Shown here: piece by piece, positions 60,661 to 64,000 of the stretch
Layout: the number at the start of each line of letters is the position of its first letter
Position numbering within the stretch: the first letter of the stretch is position 1
Assembly (NCBI GenBank): GCA_016707895.1
Contig: JADJGV010000015.1
Location: 186,001-250,000 of the forward strand
Length of the DNA stretch: 64,000 nt
Direction of reading: 5' to 3'
From: Myxococcales bacterium
Lineage (GTDB): Bacteria > Myxococcota_A > Polyangia > Haliangiales > Haliangiaceae
Translations under genes and position numbers: made by a program
The notes under the pieces: generated by a model
What the model was told of the DNA's origin: nothing
Databases searched by the model: none
The model's input: the letters and a program-made list of their open reading frames with translations, nothing else

Positions 60661-63288
60661 ATGTCTCGTGGGCGCGATCGCGCACCTTCGCAGCACGCCT
60701 ATCGCGGCGCCGTCGGCGCCACCCGCACCCGCGCCGTCCACGTGACCCTGCCGTCGGGCGACGTGGTGTCGGCCAAGGTCCACGACGTGATCGACGCGGT
60801 CGCCGACCCCGAGCTCGCGCACCGGCTGTTCGGCGGCGCGCTCAACCGCCTGACCACGCCCGACGGCGCCGAGCTGGCGATCACCACGCCGGTGGTGTTC
60901 CACGATCCGGCCAGCGAGGTGTTCGCGCTGGTGGCCAGCGAGGCCGACCGTCACCGCGAGTTCGAGCTGCGCGCCGCGCTGTGGACCGAGCTCGCCGCCG
61001 ATCGGGCCGCCGCGGTGCCGACCTACGTGCGCGAGTTCGCCGTGGTGTTCGGACCAGCCGGGCTGACCGCGCTGCTCGAGCGCAAGGCCGACGCCGCCCT
61101 CGAGGCCGCGCGCGCCGCCGACGGCGCCCGCGAGGTCGAGCGCGAGCGCAAGGAGCTCGAGGCGCGCAAGGCCGACCTGGCCGCGCGCGAGGCCGCGCTC
61201 GACAAGCGCGCCCGCGAGCTCGACGCGCTGCGGGCCGACCTCGACGCCGCCGGCGCCGAGGCCGCGCGCCGGCTGCTCGACGCCGACCGCGACGCCGCGC
61301 GCCTCCGGGGCGAGGCCGCCGCGCTCAAGGAGCAGGCCGAGCGCGACGCGCGCGCCGCCGCCGCCGCCGCGCGGCCGGCGCGGCCGACCCCGGCGCCGGT
61401 CGTCGAGCCGGTGACCACGCCGGTGCGCGTCCTGACCGAGGTCCCCGACGAGGTGACCAGCCCGTTCGAGCTGCTGTCGGAGATCGACGCGCCCGAGCTG
61501 CCGGCCAGCGCCGACCCGATCACCACCACGACCGCCGACGCGCCGCGGCCGTCGACCGATCCGTGGATCGTCGGCTTCGCCCGCAGCACCGCGCCGGCGG
61601 CGTTCACGCTCGAGGACACCCGCGCGCGCGTCGCGGTGCGCGCCACCGGCGCGAGCGGCGCGGCGCTGACCGCCAGCCGGCTCGACGCCCGGCTGGTCGT
61701 GCAGCGGCTGCCGGAGTACGGCGTGATCGTGCTGCTGATCGGCACGCCCGCGGCGCTGCGCGGCGTCGGCCCGGCCCACCGCGTGCTGGTGCCGCTCGAC
61801 GTCGCCGCCGAGCTCGATCGCCGGTTCCTGGCGACGCTCGAGCGCGACTTCGCCCTCGAGATCGACGTCGTCGTCGACGGCCGCCCGGCGCGCCGGGCCC
61901 GGATCACCGCGCCGCTGACCGAGAACGTCGCGTTCGTCGTGCGCGCCGCCTCGGACCACCTGCGCGCGCTGGGCGCGACCGCCAACTTCGCCCGCGGGCT
62001 GGTGGCGCTGGGCGGCGTCGGCGACGTGCTGGGCCTGAACCACCCCGAGCACGGCGAGTTCCGGGTCGACAAGCTCGAGCCGATCGCGACCGCCAACCAG
62101 GCCCGGCGCGCGCTGGCCATCGCCCGGCGGTTCTCCAAGCCCGCCCGCGAGGACTACCTGGCGTGCGTCCGCGGCTTCCCGCTCGGGCGCTGGCGCGAGC
62201 TCCGCCACCAGGTGCTGGCGCGCGCCGTCGACCTCGGGCTGTGGATGGGGCCCGAGCTGGCCCAGGCCGCCGTGTCGGAGGGGCTGGCGCGGTCGCGCAA
62301 GGACCTGCTGCTCCGCCTCGACGCCGGCTTCCAGTCGCTGCTGGGCCAGGCCAGCGCCAACGACCTCGACGCCGACGCCATCGACGACAACCGCCAGGCG
62401 CTCGCCGACGAGGCCGCGGCCCTGGGCGTGGCCGCGAGCGCGGCCGAGGCCGAGCCGGTGACCTCGGGCACCATCACGCCCAAGCCGGCGGCGCCGGCCG
62501 GCGTCAAGGGCCTGGCGACCGGCGAGCTGATCAAGCTGCTCGACGATCGCGACCGGCGGCTGGCCGCGGCCCTCGAGCTGTGCGAACGCGGCGACGGTGC
62601 GGTCGCGCGGGCGGTGATGAACGCCGCGCGCCGGATGAGCCGGGCCGACGCCGTGCGGGTGCTGGGCGCGATGGTGCGCCTGGGGCCGGCGGCGGCGCCG
62701 ACCCTGACCGCCGGCCTGTCGAGCAGCAAGGCGTTCCTGCGCCACGGCTGCGCCCTGGCCCTGGCGCTGCTGCGCACCGAGGAGGGCACCGAGGCGGTGG
62801 TCGACGCGCTCCTCGGCGAGCCGACCGAGATCTGGCGCGAGATCGCCCGGGCGGTCGGGCACGTCGGCCCGCCGGCGCTGATGCCGCTGGCCGCGCGGCT
62901 GGGACGGCTCGGCGATCGCGCCTCCGCCACCGATCGCGAGCGCATCGCCTGGGCCATGGCCCACGTCGGCGTGCGCGGCGGCCGGCACGCGGTGGAGACC
63001 CTGGCCAACGGCCAGAGCGCGGTGGCGCCGGTCGCGCGCATGGCGATCGATCGCATGGAGCCGGCGGCCTCCGACGACGTCTCGGCCCGGGCCCCGGTCC
63101 GTGAGGTGACGGTGAACCGCGCGTTCTCGCGGCGGTTCTTCGAGGCCCTCGAGCGCGGGTTGCCGGAGCTGGGCAAGGGCGAGCTGGCCGCGCTGGACGC
63201 TAGCTCGCCGATGGAGCTGCTGGACGAGAGCGACCTGCTCGACGACGCCGACGAAGAGCTGGACGAGAGCGATCTGGTGGACGAGTGA
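60661..63288 (+). CDS. CpXC-like domain, coiled coil and HEAT-like repeat protein
   Basis: An 875-aa soluble protein. Residues ~20-145 look like the CpXC domain (VTLPSGDVVSAKVHDVIDAVADPELAHRLFGGALN ... TTPVVFHDPASEVFALV), but the Cys pairs that name the domain are missing. A charged coiled coil (about 145-240) follows, then a linker and a central alpha/beta part. HEAT-like helical repeats (about 620-810; MVRLGPAAAPTLTAGL, RAVGHVGPPALMPLAARLG) come next. The end carries a duplicated acidic motif (LLDESDLLDDADEELDESDLVDE-type). A scaffold role is plausible; no enzyme motif seen. Confidence 0.75.
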   Translation: MSRGRDRAPSQHAYRGAVGATRTRAVHVTLPSGDVVSAKVHDVIDAVADPELAHRLFGGALNRLTTPDGAELAITTPVVFHDPASEVFALVASEADRHREFELRAALWTELAADRAAAVPTYVREFAVVFGPAGLTALLERKADAALEAARAADGAREVERERKELEARKADLAAREAALDKRARELDALRADLDAAGAEAARRLLDADRDAARLRGEAAALKEQAERDARAAAAAARPARPTPAPVVEPVTTPVRVLTEVPDEVTSPFELLSEIDAPELPASADPITTTTADAPRPSTDPWIVGFARSTAPAAFTLEDTRARVAVRATGASGAALTASRLDARLVVQRLPEYGVIVLLIGTPAALRGVGPAHRVLVPLDVAAELDRRFLATLERDFALEIDVVVDGRPARRARITAPLTENVAFVVRAASDHLRALGATANFARGLVALGGVGDVLGLNHPEHGEFRVDKLEPIATANQARRALAIARRFSKPAREDYLACVRGFPLGRWRELRHQVLARAVDLGLWMGPELAQAAVSEGLARSRKDLLLRLDAGFQSLLGQASANDLDADAIDDNRQALADEAAALGVAASAAEAEPVTSGTITPKPAAPAGVKGLATGELIKLLDDRDRRLAAALELCERGDGAVARAVMNAARRMSRADAVRVLGAMVRLGPAAAPTLTAGLSSSKAFLRHGCALALALLRTEEGTEAVVDALLGEPTEIWREIARAVGHVGPPALMPLAARLGRLGDRASATDRERIAWAMAHVGVRGGRHAVETLANGQSAVAPVARMAIDRMEPAASDDVSARAPVREVTVNRAFSRRFFEALERGLPELGKGELAALDASSPMELLDESDLLDDADEELDESDLVDE

Positions 63289-63289
63289 G

Positions 63290-63304
63290 CGCGGCCTGGC
63301 CGCG
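63290..63304 (+). terminator. Hairpin directly after the HEAT-repeat gene
   Basis: CGCGGCCTGGCCGCG is a self-complementary element starting two bases after the stop. It can form a five-base-pair stem with a five-base loop. There is no T-run. Confidence 0.4.
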
Positions 63305-63320
63305 AGGATTCGCGCAGCCC

Positions 63321-63351
63321 TTGCGCGCTTTCCAGCAAAACCAGTTACACT
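63321..63351 (+). promoter_or_regulatory. Promoter of the metallophosphoesterase gene
   Basis: TTGCGC (63321-63326), a 19-base spacer and TACACT (63346-63351). The -10 box ends 15 bases before the ATG, giving a leader of only about eight bases. An AT-richer patch (AGCAAAACCAG) lies in the spacer. Confidence 0.5.
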
Positions 63352-63366
63352 GACGGCTCGCTAAGC

Positions 63367-64000
<634 letters not shown>

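Overview
The window is very GC-rich DNA (third codon positions almost always G or C) packed with genes on both strands. The gene content points to a member of the Myxococcota. It has eukaryote-like Ser/Thr kinases, many Cys-rich lipoproteins, Sel1-type repeats, MopE-like DxDGDG motifs and a multidomain ether-lipid-type enzyme like that of fruiting myxobacteria. A Kofleriaceae/Haliangium-like lineage is my inference; no rRNA or other marker settles it. I see no tRNA, rRNA, CRISPR array, insertion sequence or prophage.

Layout: (1) 1-3818: end of an unidentified gene, fabZ, a PPC-domain lipoprotein, an MFS transporter and a lipoprotein. (2) 3819-4643: the largest gene-poor stretch, holding a 57-codon gene, two hairpins and a tandem repeat. 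(3) 4644-7597: a GAF-GGDEF cyclase, facing two minus-strand genes. (4) 7695-15635: a four-gene lipid operon (HAD-IB phosphatase, LarA-like protein, 1505-aa reductase/ligase/carrier/acyltransferase fusion, SDR) resembling the elb ether-lipid locus of Myxococcus. (5) 15669-23440: cell-surface lipoproteins, an active kinase with a satellite-encoded Gly/Ser tail, a TPR-like protein, pdxJ and a PGRS-like lipoprotein. (6) 23466-29345: a MacAB/LolCDE-type export operon, divergent from an MgtA-type P-type ATPase. (7) 29356-38718: a 1223-aa Sel1-like protein, then six genes resembling a CoA-dependent aromatic acid (2-aminobenzoate-type) pathway. (8) 38770-46602: a frameshifted gene, DUF507 protein, NUDIX enzyme, predicted pseudokinase, hydroxyacid-oxoacid transhydrogenase, thioesterase, PPP phosphatase and class V aminotransferase. 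(9) 46599-52593: an ADP-ribosylglycohydrolase divergent from a 1624-aa DUF4011 helicase-nuclease interrupted by a one-base insertion. (10) 52601-57337: glycosyltransferase, NUDIX enzyme, membrane sulfatase-fold enzyme and PfkB-like protein. (11) 57441-64000: an ECF sigma/anti-sigma/DUF4097 operon, an unknown protein, a CpXC-like/HEAT protein and the start of a metallophosphoesterase.

Two architectural rules recur. Within operons, sixteen junctions overlap as ATGA, GTGA or TGATG, which implies translational coupling. At the heads of transcription units, a -10-like hexamer often ends only 5-10 bases before the start codon, sometimes with a -35 box 16-18 bases upstream and usually with no Shine-Dalgarno sequence. 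This suggests that many first genes are read from leaderless mRNAs.
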